Assembly: GCA_001800015.1 (NCBI GenBank)
Contig: MGUO01000194.1
Coordinates: 1 to 5,521, forward strand
Source: Elusimicrobia bacterium RIFCSPHIGHO2_02_FULL_57_9
Lineage (GTDB): Bacteria; Elusimicrobiota; Elusimicrobia; UBA1565; UBA9628
Direction: 5' to 3'
DNA length: 5,521 nt
Shown: piece by piece, positions 5,364 through 5,521 of the stretch
Numbering within the stretch: the stretch's first letter is position 1
Layout of the letters: each line of letters opens with the position of its first letter
Program-made: the position numbers and the translations under genes
The notes under the pieces: model-generated
The model's input: only the letters and a program-made list of their open reading frames with translations
Databases searched by the model: none
What the model was told of the DNA's origin: nothing

Positions 5364-5521
5364 GTGAAAGAAAAAATAAAAATTCTCTCCATGTGGTGCT
5401 GCGCGATTTTTTTTGCGGCGGAGTTCGCGATCGCCCGCCCTCTCAAAACGAGCCTTGCGCCGGGCCGTTGGGATCCCCGGGTCAAGGCCGCTTTGGAAGA
5501 ATTGACGGTGGAGCACGGCAA
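5364..5521 (+). CDS. Start of an exported protein, truncated at the right edge (possibly HAD-type phosphatase)
   Basis: The frame is open from a GTG at 5364 to the window end, 52 codons. Starting at the GTG gives a classic signal peptide: charged KEKIK, hydrophobic ILSMWCCAIFFAAEF, and a likely cleavage after AIA (about residue 24). ATG 5391 in the same frame would lose the charged n-region, so GTG is preferred, although its ribosome binding site is weak. The mature start WDPRVKAALEELTVEHGK resembles, from memory, the region ahead of the catalytic DxDxT motif in secreted HAD-superfamily phosphatases, but that motif lies outside the window. It is divergent from the DHS-like gene across 70 bases. 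I see no clear promoter of its own. Confidence 0.6.
   Translation, partial: MKEKIKILSMWCCAIFFAAEFAIARPLKTSLAPGRWDPRVKAALEELTVEHG

Overview
The window looks like a bacterial chromosome segment, moderately GC-rich in its genes and AT-rich between them. Candidate phylum: the secreted protein fragments at both ends and the mixed gene content remind me of Elusimicrobiota-like metagenomic genomes. That is an impression, not a demonstration. No rRNA, tRNA, CRISPR array or transposase is visible.

Layout. (i) Positions 1-2154, minus strand: a tightly packed operon read right to left, parA (2154-1306), parB (1309-425) and a secreted protein of unknown function that runs off the left edge (425-1). parA and parB overlap by ATGA, and parB and the secreted protein overlap by TAATG. 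A good sigma70-type promoter (TTGACA, 17 bp, TAGTAT) lies so close to parA that the mRNA would be almost leaderless, and a degenerate half parS sits at the predicted start point. (ii) Positions 2155-2378: an AT-rich divergent intergenic region with a perfect 16-bp AT palindrome, then a GC-rich stretch with two hairpins in the leader of the next gene. (iii) Positions 2379-4281, plus strand: a glutamine-synthetase-family ligase most like the gamma-glutamyl-putrescine/polyamine synthetases, then an overlapping small thioredoxin-fold protein with a CPEC motif. (iv) Positions 5293-4241, minus strand: a deoxyhypusine-synthase-family enzyme with its own promoter and ribosome binding site, convergent with and overlapping the thioredoxin-like gene by 41 bp. 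(v) From 5364, plus strand: the start of an exported protein, cut by the right edge.

How they work together. ParA and ParB form a chromosome or replicon segregation system. The ligase and the DHS-family enzyme both belong to families that handle polyamines: the first usually glutamylates an amine, the second transfers aminobutyl groups. Their proximity suggests a polyamine module. Bacteria lack eIF5A, and the DHS-like protein keeps the catalytic lysine but has lost several spermidine-pocket residues, so it probably makes a free polyamine instead of deoxyhypusine. I see no clearly new defence or mobile system. The best leads are the altered DHS pocket, the poorly known thioredoxin-like gene and the architecture of the parA promoter.
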